Shown here: piece after piece, positions 14,972 to 24,470 of the stretch
Position numbering within the stretch: position 1 is the stretch's first letter
Layout: each line of letters opens with the position of its first letter
NCBI GenBank assembly: GCA_016714495.1
Contig: JADKDU010000003.1
Span: 124,001 to 188,000 of the forward strand
DNA from: Hyphomonadaceae bacterium
GTDB taxonomy: Bacteria; Pseudomonadota; Alphaproteobacteria; Caulobacterales; Hyphomonadaceae
Reading direction: 5' to 3'
DNA length: 64,000 nt
Translations under genes and position numbers: made by a program
Notes under the pieces: model-generated
Told to the model about the DNA's origin: nothing
Database searches by the model: none
Seen by the model: only the letters and a program-made list of their open reading frames with translations

Positions 14972-17188
14972 CTAAAAGTTGCCCGAGAAGCGGAGGGCAA
15001 CCCACGTTGTGCCGTCGGGACCGCCCTTCTGTTTGCGTTCGTCCACGCGGTCCAGCACGCCGGACCCGCGATTGCCGACGAAGAAGTTGCGTATCCGCGA
15101 CTCGTCGATGTGGAAGATGTTTGTAACCGATGCGCGCACTGTGATGCCAGGAATCTGGGTCGTCTCGGCGAAAAGTTCGAGATTGGTCCCCGGCCGGTCG
15201 AAGTCGAGCGTCTCAAGGTATTTATACTCGGCCCTGTCCGAGACACCCTTGGCGATGGCGCCCCAGGCCGTTTTCCACTCAGGCAGCTCCTGGCGATATG
15301 AGACGTTGTAGGTCCATGCGCGCTCGCCCGAGAAACGCCGGGATTCTCCGGTCTGCGGATCGTCGACTTGGGTTTCCTGATACAAGCCGGAGAAGCGAAT
15401 CTCCGCGTTCTCGATAAAAGGCGCCAACGGCAGCGCGCCACGCACCTCGACGCCCGTGCGCGTTCCGTCGCCGACATTTCCCGGCGCGTCATAGGTCCGC
15501 TGGTTGGCTAGGGAGCAGGTCGCCAGCGATGCGCCGATTGGATTGACGCAGACCGCGCGCGGGACGAAGTCCTGCACGTCCTCCACCTGATCGTAGAACA
15601 GCGCCACCGTGACGGCTCCGCGCTTGCCGAACTTGTGTTCCCACTCGGTCCGGGCCCGCCACGTCTTCTCGGGCTCGAGATCCGGGTTGCCGATCAGGCT
15701 CGATTCATCGACCACGTTGATGGACGTGCCGAACTCCGCGAAGTCGAGCTGCGCCACTTCCCGCGCTATGCTGGCGCGCAGCTGATCCGTCTCGTTCGCC
15801 TGCCATGTCGCGATCAGGCGCGGCTTCGGATAGGAGAATTCGCGCTCCTTCACCTCATCGCCCGACTGCTTGATCGTCGAGGATTCGTAGATGAAGCCGC
15901 TTTCCAGCGTCAGTTGCGGCGTGAGCTTCCACACATCGGTGATGAACGGCTCGATGCGCGTTTCCTCGACCCGCGTATCCGAGACCGGGAGGATGGTGGC
16001 GACGGGGCCCGCGCCTGTATCGTTGAAGATATCGAGCGTCACTTCGCGGAAGTTGAACGCACCCTCGAGGCCGATGTCGATCGTGTGCGCCGTATTCGGC
16101 CGCCATGTCGCAAAGCCGCGGCCGACACGTTCGCCGCCTTCGGTCGTGCGGCTGATCGTCTGCACGGTTGCAAGGCCATTGGGCCCGGCTGTCCCGGTCG
16201 GCGTGAAAATGTTGTAGATGTCGTCCTGGTTGACGCCCGTGGCCGTCGCCAGCGCGACGCCTTTTACGGAAAACTCGGGCGAGAAGCGGTGCTCCCAGTC
16301 TGCGCCGAGTTCTGCGGTGTAGTTGTCGGTAAAGTCGACGAAGCCAAACCTGCTTCGCTCGAACGCGCCCGACGGGCGATAATCGGTCTGACCATTGTTG
16401 GTGGTGTTCCAGGTTGGAGAATACTGGAGGTTCACTCCGACCGTGTCCTGGGCAGTCGGGCGCCATTTCAGCACGCCCGCTCCCTGCACGCCGATCTGGT
16501 TCGGCTGTCCGAACCCACGGCGATAGCGCGTCAGCTGGCCAGCCGGATTGCGCACTGTCTCAAAGCTCTCGACCCGCCCGCGCAGGTTGGGGAGCTGGAA
16601 GTCGAGCGTCAGGTCAGCCGTCTCGCCCAGGGAGAACGACTTCGTCACCTGGAACTGCCCGCCGAGACGATTGGAGAACTGGAACATCCGCACGTCGACG
16701 ACCCAGGTGCCGGGCGAGCTGGCGCCCTTCTGCACCTGCTTGAGGACGACGTTCACAAGCTGTGTCTGTCCACGCACATCGACGTTCGACGCCGAACCGG
16801 AAATCAGCTCGATCTTCGCCACCGCATCCGCCGGGATGCGCTTGAGCTGTTCGGTGACCAGCACTTTCGAAGAGGGGCGCTCGCCATTGACCAGCACGTT
16901 GCCAGCCGTCGCGCCGAAGCCGCGCAGCACTTCGCCATCGTCGATCTCGAAGCCCGGCACGCGGCTCACCATGTCCGCCGCGGTCACGGGATTGTATTGC
17001 TTGAAGAAGCCAAGGTCGAACGTCTGCACGCCATCTTGAGCTACGAGGGCGGCTGCCGGGACCGGAGCCGTCTGGCCGGTGGCGGGTTGGGCAGGCGCCT
17101 GCTGCGCCATCGCAACGGGCCCAAGCCCTGCGGCGAGCGCAACGAGTCCGACAGCCCGTTTAACCGGGCGTCTCCTGACGCTGTCCAT
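14972..17188 (-). CDS. TonB-dependent outer membrane receptor
   Basis: 738 residues with a signal peptide (GLVALAAGLGPVAMAQQ), a plug domain near 50-170 (MVSRVPGFEIDDGEVLRGFG, GNVLVNGERPSS, RIPADAVAKIELISGSAS) and a C-terminal beta-barrel ending in WVALRFSGNF with the terminal Phe typical of outer membrane proteins. The ligand is unknown. ATG 17188 is preferred to ATG 17218 because GGGGAGG lies just upstream of it and because 17218 falls inside a palindrome. The gene is divergent from an HxlR regulator. Confidence 0.93.
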   Translation of the reverse strand: MDSVRRRPVKRAVGLVALAAGLGPVAMAQQAPAQPATGQTAPVPAAALVAQDGVQTFDLGFFKQYNPVTAADMVSRVPGFEIDDGEVLRGFGATAGNVLVNGERPSSKVLVTEQLKRIPADAVAKIELISGSASNVDVRGQTQLVNVVLKQVQKGASSPGTWVVDVRMFQFSNRLGGQFQVTKSFSLGETADLTLDFQLPNLRGRVESFETVRNPAGQLTRYRRGFGQPNQIGVQGAGVLKWRPTAQDTVGVNLQYSPTWNTTNNGQTDYRPSGAFERSRFGFVDFTDNYTAELGADWEHRFSPEFSVKGVALATATGVNQDDIYNIFTPTGTAGPNGLATVQTISRTTEGGERVGRGFATWRPNTAHTIDIGLEGAFNFREVTLDIFNDTGAGPVATILPVSDTRVEETRIEPFITDVWKLTPQLTLESGFIYESSTIKQSGDEVKEREFSYPKPRLIATWQANETDQLRASIAREVAQLDFAEFGTSINVVDESSLIGNPDLEPEKTWRARTEWEHKFGKRGAVTVALFYDQVEDVQDFVPRAVCVNPIGASLATCSLANQRTYDAPGNVGDGTRTGVEVRGALPLAPFIENAEIRFSGLYQETQVDDPQTGESRRFSGERAWTYNVSYRQELPEWKTAWGAIAKGVSDRAEYKYLETLDFDRPGTNLELFAETTQIPGITVRASVTNIFHIDESRIRNFFVGNRGSGVLDRVDERKQKGGPDGTTWVALRFSGNF

Positions 17189-17211
17189 TGCCGTCCTCCC
17201 CGACGTATGTA

Positions 17212-17228
17212 AGTTCATTTTATGAACT
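17212..17228. promoter_or_regulatory. Palindromic operator between TonB receptor and HxlR genes
   Basis: AGTTCAT and ATGAACT form a perfect 7-3-7 inverted repeat (centre TTT). It lies 24 bases upstream of the receptor start and about 75 upstream of the regulator start used here. HxlR proteins bind such short dyads, so autoregulation and control of the receptor are the simplest reading. Confidence 0.6.
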
Positions 17229-17302
17229 CAGCCTCGCGTGGTTCCCGCACGGGGTCAATTGCTACGCATACACACAGGCCCACACGAACGCGGGAGTTCC
17301 TG

Positions 17303-17767
17303 TTGCGCTGGAGTCAGATCGACACCACTCCGTGCCCGCTGGCGCAGACGATGGCGATTATCGGAGATAGCTGGACACTCCTCCTTCTTCGGGATGCCGT
17401 GCGGGGCGCTCGGAAATTCGAGGAATTCAAACAGCTCACGGGGGCCTCACGGGCCATTATCTCCGAACGCCTCGCCCACCTTGTCGAACACGGAATTCTG
17501 GATCGTGTGATCTATCAGGCACACCCGCCGCGCTATGAGTATCACCTCACTTCGCGGGGTCGGGCGCTTCAGCCGGTGATGATGTCGATGGCCCACTGGG
17601 CCGAAACCCACCTGCCCGCGTTGGTCCATCCGGTCGACCGCCGCCACACGGTTTGCGGCCACCGATTCAAACCCGTCCTGACCTGCTCCGAGTGCGGGGA
17701 AGCGGTGACGCCGGAGACCGTCACGTTCGACAGGTTCCAGGCCGAGGCACTCGCAAGATCAAAATAA
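17303..17767 (+). CDS. HxlR-family transcription regulator
   Basis: 154 residues from TTG 17303 (ribosome-binding site CGGGAG eight bases upstream). The HxlR domain is complete: TPCPLAQTMAIIGDSWTLLL, FEEFKQLTGASRAIISERL as the recognition region, and HPPRYEYHLTSRGRALQPVM in the wing. The C-terminus adds a CSECGEAVTPETV segment that, with Cys122/125-like spacing and an earlier CGH, could bind a metal. An ATG at 17222 is in frame but sits in the palindrome. It is flanked by two TonB receptor genes, one divergent and one convergent, and probably controls one or both. Confidence 0.88.
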   Translation: MRWSQIDTTPCPLAQTMAIIGDSWTLLLLRDAVRGARKFEEFKQLTGASRAIISERLAHLVEHGILDRVIYQAHPPRYEYHLTSRGRALQPVMMSMAHWAETHLPALVHPVDRRHTVCGHRFKPVLTCSECGEAVTPETVTFDRFQAEALARSK

Positions 17768-17917
17768 CGAGGACGAGGGGCGGGCCGCGGGAGGACGTAA
17801 GACGCGGCCGCTGAAATGATCCGTTTCCGGACGGGGGCCGGGACCGGCAGGCCGCACTTGGTGCAGCCCGCCCCTCTATCCGCGCGCACCGGGGAGGCGC
17901 GTGGCGGATTTCTGTCG

Positions 17918-20392
17918 TCAGAAACTCCCTCTCAGGGTGACGCCATAGGTGCGCGGATCGCCAAGGAGACCCGCATAATAGCCCGACGACGAGCCGCCCG
18001 CGTTGAGCATCTCGAAGTATTCTTCGTCAAGCGCGTTGCGTGTCCAACCGAAGAGGTCCCAGCCATCAACGCTGCGGAAGCCGGCGCGCAGGTTCACCAG
18101 CGTGTAGCCGTCGATGTTGAGATAGTGGGACTCGGTGGGGCTTGAGGAGAACTCCGAGCGATAGCTGGCGTCAGCCGCGACGAACCATTCGCCCTGACGT
18201 TTGCTGAACTCGCCAGGCAGCGTGTATTCGCCGCCGAACGAGGCCGCCCATTCCGACACTCCGGGAAGGCGTGCGCCCGAAGCGTCGACCACGAGGACGG
18301 CGCCTCCCGAGTCTTCCAGGGCCGGCGGCGCGCCGGTGAACTTTTCGTACTTGGCGTCGGTCCACGCGATGTTGCCATAGAAGGACAGATTGTCGTTGAC
18401 CCGCCATGAGCCGTCAAACTCGACGCCCTGAACGACCACCTGCTCGGCGTTGGCGAGATATCCGCGCAGCGTGCCAGCCTGGTTGCTCACGACACTGACC
18501 TGGAAATCATCGACAGCGGTGTGATAGGCTGAGACGTTGGCGACCACGCCCGGAAGCGGCTCTGTCTTCAGGCCGATTTCGATATGTTTGGTATCCTCCG
18601 GCTTGATCGACGCGAGGTCGAGAAGCGGATTGTTGTTGGCATCGACTGGAATGCCGTTGTTGTTGAGGCCGAACGTCTTGAACGCCGTCGCATAGGTCGC
18701 ATAGGCGTTGACGTTATTGGAAATGTCGTAGGCGACGGTCAGCTGCCCGGAGACGTTGTCGTCCTCGCCTTCGGATTCGTAAGACAGCGGCTGTAGGATG
18801 CTGAGCTCAAGCGCACGCAGTGCAGTTACCTGTGCAGGCGTTAGCCCCAGTCCTGTCGTGTCGAGCCGGCCATACGGCGTTGCCCGGTAGAAGCCGTTCT
18901 TCTCGTCAAAGTTGGCCCGCAAGCCGGGCAGGATGCGAAGCTGGTCGGTCACCTGCCACTCGAGCTGGCCGAACAAGGCAGTGCTGGTGTGATCGGATCG
19001 AATCTGCACCCGCTGCCCATAGCCATCGAGCGCACCCAGATTGCCTAGAAGCGTGTTCGTCGCGTTCGGGTTGGCCAGCCAGCGCCAGGCGGCCGAGCCC
19101 TGCTCTTCGCGGCCCAGCGTCTTCGTCACCTGGTTGAACCAGAAGGCGCCCACGACATAGTTCAGATTCTCGCCAAAGTCTCCGGCGTATCGAAGTTCCT
19201 GCGACCACTGGTAGGATTTCGATGGGTTCTGCGAGAGCGTCCGGATCGGCAGGCCGAGGAAGTCGCGGTCGTTCGACGGGTCCCAGATCCAGTACCGCCA
19301 TGCGGTGATGGCAGACAGCGTACCGCCGCCAACATCCCAGTCGACATTGAGCGCGAAGCCGCCAAGGTCCGAATTGGACCGGTGCGGCGTATCCAAATCG
19401 GTCACGCGGTCGAACGGGTTCAGGCTGGGCGGTGCGTAGTTGTAAAATGCCGCCTGCGCTGCATATTGACGGTTGAGCGGGCGCTGGGTCGGGACCACGC
19501 CCGCGAATACTTGCGCATAACCTTCCGGACGCTGCACCGTGTTGTCGGCGGAGAGTTTGACTTGAAGCGTGTCGCTCGGCGTCCACAGAAGCTGGGCGCG
19601 GCCACCGATATTGTTGAGGTCGTTGAGATCGTCCTGGTCAGTGACGTTCCACAGTACGCCGTCACGCTGCGTGCCCGAGAACGAGAGACGATAGGCCAGC
19701 GTGTCCGTCAGCGGACCGGTGGTCGTCGCCTTGGCCTGGAAGTAACCGAGATTGCCATAGCTCAGCTCGACATCCGTTGACGGCGTGAATTCCGGCAGCT
19801 TGGTCGTGACGTTGATCGCGCCAGCGGTCGTGTTCTTACCGTAGAGCGTGCCCTGCGGTCCGCGCAGCACCTCGATGCGCTCAACATCAATGAAGTCGAG
19901 CACCGCAGAGGCGGGGCGCGCGAAATAGACGCCATCGACATAAAGGCCGACGCCCTGTTCGATGCCGTCATTGGTCAGGCCAAACGGCGCACCGAGGCCG
20001 CGGATGTTGATCGCCGTATTGCGCGGGTTAGTCGAGTAAAACTGAACCGACGGGACCAGCTGATTGAGCTTCCCGATGTTGAGCGCCCCGGTGTCCGCGA
20101 GGAAATCCTCCGACAGCACGGCCACAGGGATCGGAACGTCCTGCACGTCTTCCTCGACCCGTCGGGCCGTCACGATCACGCGGTCGCCGGGCTGAAGCGC
20201 CGGCCCCGTCTGCGGCTGATCATCGGCGTTCGGGCCTGAAGGATTTGCGATGGTTTGCTGGGGCTGGGGCTCGTCCGGCGCAGCTTGCGCAAACGCCGGC
20301 GCGGCCGAGAGCAGCGCAAGTGCAGCAAACGAAATGCCATACTTGAGATGATTACCCGACTTGTTTCGTGTAGTATCAAAAGCGCGCATCAT
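17918..20392 (-). CDS. TonB-dependent receptor, ferric-siderophore/Fec-like layout
   Basis: 824 residues: signal peptide (YGISFAALALLSAAPAFAQ), TonB box region with RVIVTARRVEEDVQDVPI, plug domain (VLRGPQGTLYGKNTTAGAIN near 165-185) and a long beta-barrel ending YGVTLRGSF. 'GPQGTLYGKNTTAGAIN' is typical of the Sphingomonas/Caulobacter receptor branch that imports diverse substrates, so siderophore uptake is not assured. Start ATG 20392 with AGGA six bases upstream. It is convergent with the HxlR regulator. Confidence 0.95.
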   Translation of the reverse strand: MMRAFDTTRNKSGNHLKYGISFAALALLSAAPAFAQAAPDEPQPQQTIANPSGPNADDQPQTGPALQPGDRVIVTARRVEEDVQDVPIPVAVLSEDFLADTGALNIGKLNQLVPSVQFYSTNPRNTAINIRGLGAPFGLTNDGIEQGVGLYVDGVYFARPASAVLDFIDVERIEVLRGPQGTLYGKNTTAGAINVTTKLPEFTPSTDVELSYGNLGYFQAKATTTGPLTDTLAYRLSFSGTQRDGVLWNVTDQDDLNDLNNIGGRAQLLWTPSDTLQVKLSADNTVQRPEGYAQVFAGVVPTQRPLNRQYAAQAAFYNYAPPSLNPFDRVTDLDTPHRSNSDLGGFALNVDWDVGGGTLSAITAWRYWIWDPSNDRDFLGLPIRTLSQNPSKSYQWSQELRYAGDFGENLNYVVGAFWFNQVTKTLGREEQGSAAWRWLANPNATNTLLGNLGALDGYGQRVQIRSDHTSTALFGQLEWQVTDQLRILPGLRANFDEKNGFYRATPYGRLDTTGLGLTPAQVTALRALELSILQPLSYESEGEDDNVSGQLTVAYDISNNVNAYATYATAFKTFGLNNNGIPVDANNNPLLDLASIKPEDTKHIEIGLKTEPLPGVVANVSAYHTAVDDFQVSVVSNQAGTLRGYLANAEQVVVQGVEFDGSWRVNDNLSFYGNIAWTDAKYEKFTGAPPALEDSGGAVLVVDASGARLPGVSEWAASFGGEYTLPGEFSKRQGEWFVAADASYRSEFSSSPTESHYLNIDGYTLVNLRAGFRSVDGWDLFGWTRNALDEEYFEMLNAGGSSSGYYAGLLGDPRTYGVTLRGSF

Positions 20393-20589
20393 AGCTCGTC
20401 CTGAACAATAGCGCAGCCATCCCCGCGCCCTTGATCATGAGACAATCTCAAACACGACTTAGTCGGTAGTATTACTTGGCTTTAGATTTTCTGCTTGCCA
20501 AAGCTTCCACCCCGAGCCGGCGGTCATCCTTGAGCTTTCGAAGAGAGGACAGTCGCGCCGCCCTTCCCCCTCGCCGCTCTCGCCCCTAC

Positions 20590-21066
20590 GTGGTAGGCTT
20601 CGACCTAATTCATCAGCTTGAGGAAACAGCCCTGCCCGCAATTCGCAGCTCAAAGACCGGCAAGAGTTCAGTCTCAAAACCGGCCGCAACCCCGCCCAAG
20701 CCGGCCATTCCTGATCCGCTCGAACTGGCCCGCCTGGTCGCCCAGCAGCTCGATGACGACAAGGCCGAGAACATTCTCAACATTCCGCTGGCCGGAAAAT
20801 CGCCGATGGCCGACGCCATGGTGGTTGCGTCCGGGCGCTCGGCCCGTCACGTCGCCGCCCTCGCAGACCATGTTGCGCGCAAGCTCAAGGAAGCCGGCGC
20901 ATCGAAGGTCCATGTTGAAGGCCTGCCGAATGCCGACTGGGTGCTGATCGATGCGGGCGACGTCATCGTCCACATCTTCCGTCCGGAAGTGCGCGAGTTC
21001 TACAATCTCGAGCGTATCTGGGCCTCCGACGCCCCGCCGACGGCGCGCGCCGCCACCGCCAACTAG
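20590..21066 (+). CDS. rsfS: Ribosome silencing factor RsfS (start uncertain)
   Basis: RsfS binds L14 on the 50S subunit and blocks joining in starvation. The core is clear: LELARLVAQQLDDDKAENIL, then DAMVVASGRSARHVAALADH, DWVLIDAGDVIVHIFRPEVR and YNLERIW. The N-terminal 40 residues are poorly conserved. The open frame reaches TTG 20476; GTG 20590 is used here because it gives a family-like length, though CTG 20632 has the best ribosome-binding site (GAGGAA). rlmH follows after 16 bases, the usual pair. Confidence 0.9.
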   Translation: MVGFDLIHQLEETALPAIRSSKTGKSSVSKPAATPPKPAIPDPLELARLVAQQLDDDKAENILNIPLAGKSPMADAMVVASGRSARHVAALADHVARKLKEAGASKVHVEGLPNADWVLIDAGDVIVHIFRPEVREFYNLERIWASDAPPTARAATAN

Positions 21067-21082
21067 CTCCAGGCGCCCCACC

Positions 21083-21541
21083 TTGCGCATCCGCATCCTC
21101 TGCGTCGGCCGCATGAAGGACGGGCCGGAGCGCGCGCTCGTGGACGAGTACGTCGTGCGCGCCCAGAAGAGCGGAAAATCGCTTGGCTATCGCGCCGTCG
21201 AAGAAATCGAGATCCCGCCTTCCTCCAAGGACGATGAGGGGACCCGCCTGCTCGCAAAGCATGGCCAGGGCATTCTGATCCGGCTGGACGAGCGCGGCGA
21301 AGCCTGGACTTCACAGGATCTGTCCAAACGCCTCGCCCGCTGGCGCGACGCTGGCGAAGACGCCTGCAGCTTCGTGATCGGCGGAACCGACGGCACCTCA
21401 CCCGCCATCGCCGCCGCCGCCCGCCATACCATCAGCTTCGGGGTCCAGACCTGGCCCCACCGCCTCGTCCGCGTGATGATCGCCGAGCAGGTCTACCGCG
21501 CCCTTTCGATCGAGGCCGGATCACCTTACCACCGGGAATGA
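21083..21541 (+). CDS. rlmH: 23S rRNA (pseudouridine1915-N3)-methyltransferase
   Basis: RlmH methylates pseudouridine 1915 in helix 69 of 23S rRNA using SAM. 152 residues with the SPOUT fold: N-terminal LRIRILCVGRMKDG, middle LIRLDERGEAWTSQDLSKRL, the SAM-binding FVIGGTDG and C-terminal RVMIAEQVYRALSI with the AGSPYHRE end typical of the family. The start TTG 21083 agrees with homologous starts at this strand. Its stop overlaps the next ATG. Confidence 0.96.
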   Translation: MRIRILCVGRMKDGPERALVDEYVVRAQKSGKSLGYRAVEEIEIPPSSKDDEGTRLLAKHGQGILIRLDERGEAWTSQDLSKRLARWRDAGEDACSFVIGGTDGTSPAIAAAARHTISFGVQTWPHRLVRVMIAEQVYRALSIEAGSPYHRE

Positions 21542-22752
21542 TGCGGAGGCTGGCCCTCATCCTGTTGCTGCTCGCGACCCCCGCGCTGGCCCAGTCCCGC
21601 GCGGCGCCCAAAACCTTTACCCAGGATGATCTCAAGCGCGCCGAAGCCGCTCGCGACGCGGCCGTCGCCCGCCTGCGCACGCTCGAAGCCCGCTCCAACG
21701 CCGTCGCGCGCGAAGCCTCCGAGATCGACGCCGACCTGATCGCCGCCGCCGAAGACTCGACCGCCCGCGAGGAAGCCGCCTACGCCGCCGAGGAGCAGCT
21801 GATGATCCTCACCGACGAGTCTCAGACAGCAACAAGCGCCCTCTCCGCCGACCAAGCCGCCCTCGACGACCTGCTCGCCGCCCTGATGACCTTTGGCTCC
21901 CGTCGCCCGCCCGCGCTCGCCGCCAGCCCTGAGGACAGCGCTGCCGCCGTCCGCGCCGCCATCCTGATGTCCGACGCCGCGCCTGCTCTCTCGAAGCGTG
22001 CAGGCGAGCTCAAATCGCAGATCGCGACCATTGATCGTCTCGCCGCCGAAACACGCGCCCAGCAGGCCAACCTCGCTTCCGCCACCGGCGCCCTGTCCGC
22101 CCGCCGCGAGGAGATTGCCGCGCTGGCCGAAGAAAAGCGCCGCGCCTCGGCCACGCTCGACGCCGAAACCGCCGCCGCCCGTGCGGAGTCGAAACGATTA
22201 GCCGCTGAAGCAGATACGCTACGCGATCTGCTCGACAGCCTCGCCAAGTCGGCTCCAGCCAAGCCTTCGGTAAAACCGTCCCCCGGCAAGCCGCCCGCCA
22301 AGCCCGGCCCAGCCAGGCCCTCCCCAACGCCGGCAAAACCTCCCGCAACAGTCGCCAACCGGCCGCCCGCCGGAGCCGCAGCGCCACTGCAGCCGGCCGT
22401 CGGCGCGCGCCTTCACCGCTTCGGCCAGACCGTGGATGGCGAAAAGCAGGAGGGATTGACGCTGACCACGCGACCTTCCGCTCAGGTCATCGCCCCACTC
22501 GACGCAAGGGTGCAGTATGCCGGTATTTTCCGCTCCTATGGCCTTATGGCGATCCTGGATGTCGGAAGTGACGTGGTTGTGGTCGTTTCCGGCCTTGACG
22601 CCCTTTATCCCGAAGCAGGACAGTGGGTGCTGGCGGGAGAGCCCATAGGCCGCATGGCCGACCGGAAGTCGCCATCTCCAGAACTTTATCTGGAGGTAAG
22701 ACGTAAGGGTCAGCCCGTAGACCCTGAGAAATGGCTGCGGCCCCGAACTTGA
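21538..22752 (+). CDS. LytM/M23-fold murein hydrolase activator, EnvC-like
   Basis: 404 residues: signal peptide (LALILLLLATPALAQS), Ala/Glu-rich coiled coil (about 20-235), a Pro/Lys linker (245-280), and a C-terminal LytM domain from about 290 (LHRFGQTVDGEKQEGLTL, DARVQYAGIFRSYGLM, ELYLEVRRKGQPVDPEKWL). The zinc ligands of active M23 peptidases are missing: no H-x-x-x-D, and VVVVVSGLD stands where H-x-H is expected. So it should activate amidases rather than cut peptidoglycan itself. It lies between rlmH (ATGA overlap) and ctpA, the common alphaproteobacterial order. Confidence 0.9.
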   Translation: MMRRLALILLLLATPALAQSRAAPKTFTQDDLKRAEAARDAAVARLRTLEARSNAVAREASEIDADLIAAAEDSTAREEAAYAAEEQLMILTDESQTATSALSADQAALDDLLAALMTFGSRRPPALAASPEDSAAAVRAAILMSDAAPALSKRAGELKSQIATIDRLAAETRAQQANLASATGALSARREEIAALAEEKRRASATLDAETAAARAESKRLAAEADTLRDLLDSLAKSAPAKPSVKPSPGKPPAKPGPARPSPTPAKPPATVANRPPAGAAAPLQPAVGARLHRFGQTVDGEKQEGLTLTTRPSAQVIAPLDARVQYAGIFRSYGLMAILDVGSDVVVVVSGLDALYPEAGQWVLAGEPIGRMADRKSPSPELYLEVRRKGQPVDPEKWLRPRT

Positions 22753-22865
22753 ATTGCGGACGAGAGCCGGGCCTGCGACGAACGGTAGTGCTGAAAGTGC
22801 CTCTGCGCGGCGTCATTGTCTGTTGAACTTCGCGCGGATGACGGCAAGGTAACGGACGGCGGGAT

Positions 22866-24242
22866 ATGTCAGAGGAGCAGCGCAACATGCGCAAGTGGTT
22901 GTTGGGCCCGATCGTCGGCGCGGGTCTTCTGGGAGCCACGCTTGGCTTCTCGGCCTTCGCCGTTACGACCAATGGAAACGCGGCCGAAAAGCGCGCCCAG
23001 ACATTCAAGCAACTCGAGCTCTTCGCCGAGATCGTCGCCAAGGCGCAATCCAACTACGTCACCGAATTCGACGAGTCCGAAGCGATCGAAGCCGCCATCA
23101 ACGGCATGCTCGCCTCGCTTGACCCGCACTCGTCCTACCTCGATCCCGACGACTTCAAGGACATGCAGGCCCAGACCTCCGGCGAATACGGCGGCCTCGG
23201 CATCGAAGTCACCGCGCAGGACGGCTTCGTGAAAGTCGTCTCGCCGATGGATGGCACGCCTGCCTTCCGCGCCGGCATCAAGTCCGGCGACTTCCTCACC
23301 GCCATCGACGGCAAGTCGATTGTCGGCCTGCCGCTCAACGACGCCGTCAAGCAGATGCGCGGCGAGATCAACTCGGCCATCTCGGTCACCATCGTGCGCG
23401 AGGGCGTTGAGCCGTTCGACGTTTCTCTCAACCGCGAAGTCATTCGCCCGGAAGTCGTGAAGCAGAAGATGATCGGCGATGTCGGCTATGTCCGCGTCAC
23501 GACCTTCAACGAGCAGACCGTGAAGGCGCTCGACAAGGCGCTGGAAAACACCCGCAAAGGCCCGCTGAAAGGCCTCGTGCTCGACCTGCGGGACAACCCG
23601 GGCGGCCTGCTCGAAGCCTCGATCGAAGTCACCTCGCGCTTCGTCGATGGCGGCGAAGTGGTCTCCACGCGCGGCCGGCACGACACGGACTCCAAGCGCT
23701 ACAACGCTGTCCGCACCAACCGCTATCCGAAGGTGCCGATCGTGGTGCTCGTCAATGGCGGTTCGGCCTCCGCCGCTGAAATCGTCTCTGGCGCGCTGCA
23801 GGACCGTGAACGCGCGGTCGTCATGGGCGTGACGTCGTTCGGCAAGGGCTCGGTGCAGACCGTGCTGCCGCTCGGCCCGAACAAGGGCGCGATGCGTCTC
23901 ACCACCTCGCGTTACTACACGCCGTCGGGCAAATCGATCCAGGGCGCCGGCATCGAGCCGGACTTCGAAGTCGCCCAAGTCCGCCTGTCGGACAAGGACG
24001 TCGCTGAGCTGAAAACGCGCGCTGCGCGCTACAGCGAGTCGACCCTACCCCACGCACTGGAAAACGATCAGGGCGCCGAGCGCAAGCCGCCGCACGTTCC
24101 GGCAGACATGCCCCCCGCCGACTACAAGGGCGAGGACTACCAGCTCGACCAGGCTGTCGCCCTCATCCTGGCCGGCAAGGCCACGCCCAAGCCGCATGCC
24201 ACAGCCGCCGCAACCCCGGCGCTGGCCACGGCGACGCCGTAA
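22866..24242 (+). CDS. ctpA: Carboxy-terminal processing peptidase, S41 family
   Basis: 458 residues. A membrane-export segment (WLLGPIVGAGLLGATLGF) precedes a PDZ domain (about 90-170, with YGGLGIEVTAQDGFVKVV and AFRAGIKSGDFLTAIDG) and the S41 protease domain, which has GSASAAEI near 299-306 (serine) and FGKGSVQTV near 325-333 (lysine) as the Ser-Lys pair. An Ala/Pro/Thr tail follows. It should cleave C-terminal ends of envelope proteins. ATG 22866 is used; ATG 22887 is a possible inner start. A terminator follows. Confidence 0.95.
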   Translation: MSEEQRNMRKWLLGPIVGAGLLGATLGFSAFAVTTNGNAAEKRAQTFKQLELFAEIVAKAQSNYVTEFDESEAIEAAINGMLASLDPHSSYLDPDDFKDMQAQTSGEYGGLGIEVTAQDGFVKVVSPMDGTPAFRAGIKSGDFLTAIDGKSIVGLPLNDAVKQMRGEINSAISVTIVREGVEPFDVSLNREVIRPEVVKQKMIGDVGYVRVTTFNEQTVKALDKALENTRKGPLKGLVLDLRDNPGGLLEASIEVTSRFVDGGEVVSTRGRHDTDSKRYNAVRTNRYPKVPIVVLVNGGSASAAEIVSGALQDRERAVVMGVTSFGKGSVQTVLPLGPNKGAMRLTTSRYYTPSGKSIQGAGIEPDFEVAQVRLSDKDVAELKTRAARYSESTLPHALENDQGAERKPPHVPADMPPADYKGEDYQLDQAVALILAGKATPKPHATAAATPALATATP

Positions 24243-24267
24243 CCCGGACAGCCAATACCAGACACGG

Positions 24268-24294
24268 AAAGGCCCGGCTTGCGCCGGGCCTTTT
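24268..24294 (+). terminator. Intrinsic terminator after ctpA
   Basis: AAAGGCCCGGC and GCCGGGCCTTTT pair around TTGC, followed by GCTTTT. It closes the rsfS-rlmH-LytM-ctpA transcript. Confidence 0.85.
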
Positions 24295-24470
24295 GCTTTT
24301 CAGCGTCTTACGCGGGGACAAGCTCTGCTTCCCGCGCGCGAAACCTTGTCTCCACCCCCAAATTCCTCAACGTTTACAGCCTCATGAAGGCTAGCCGGTC
24401 GCAGCTCCGTTACCGCGTTCTTAACGTTACGGGTCGCAAACTGGTCGTTCGGGTGTATGTGAGGATCTGC

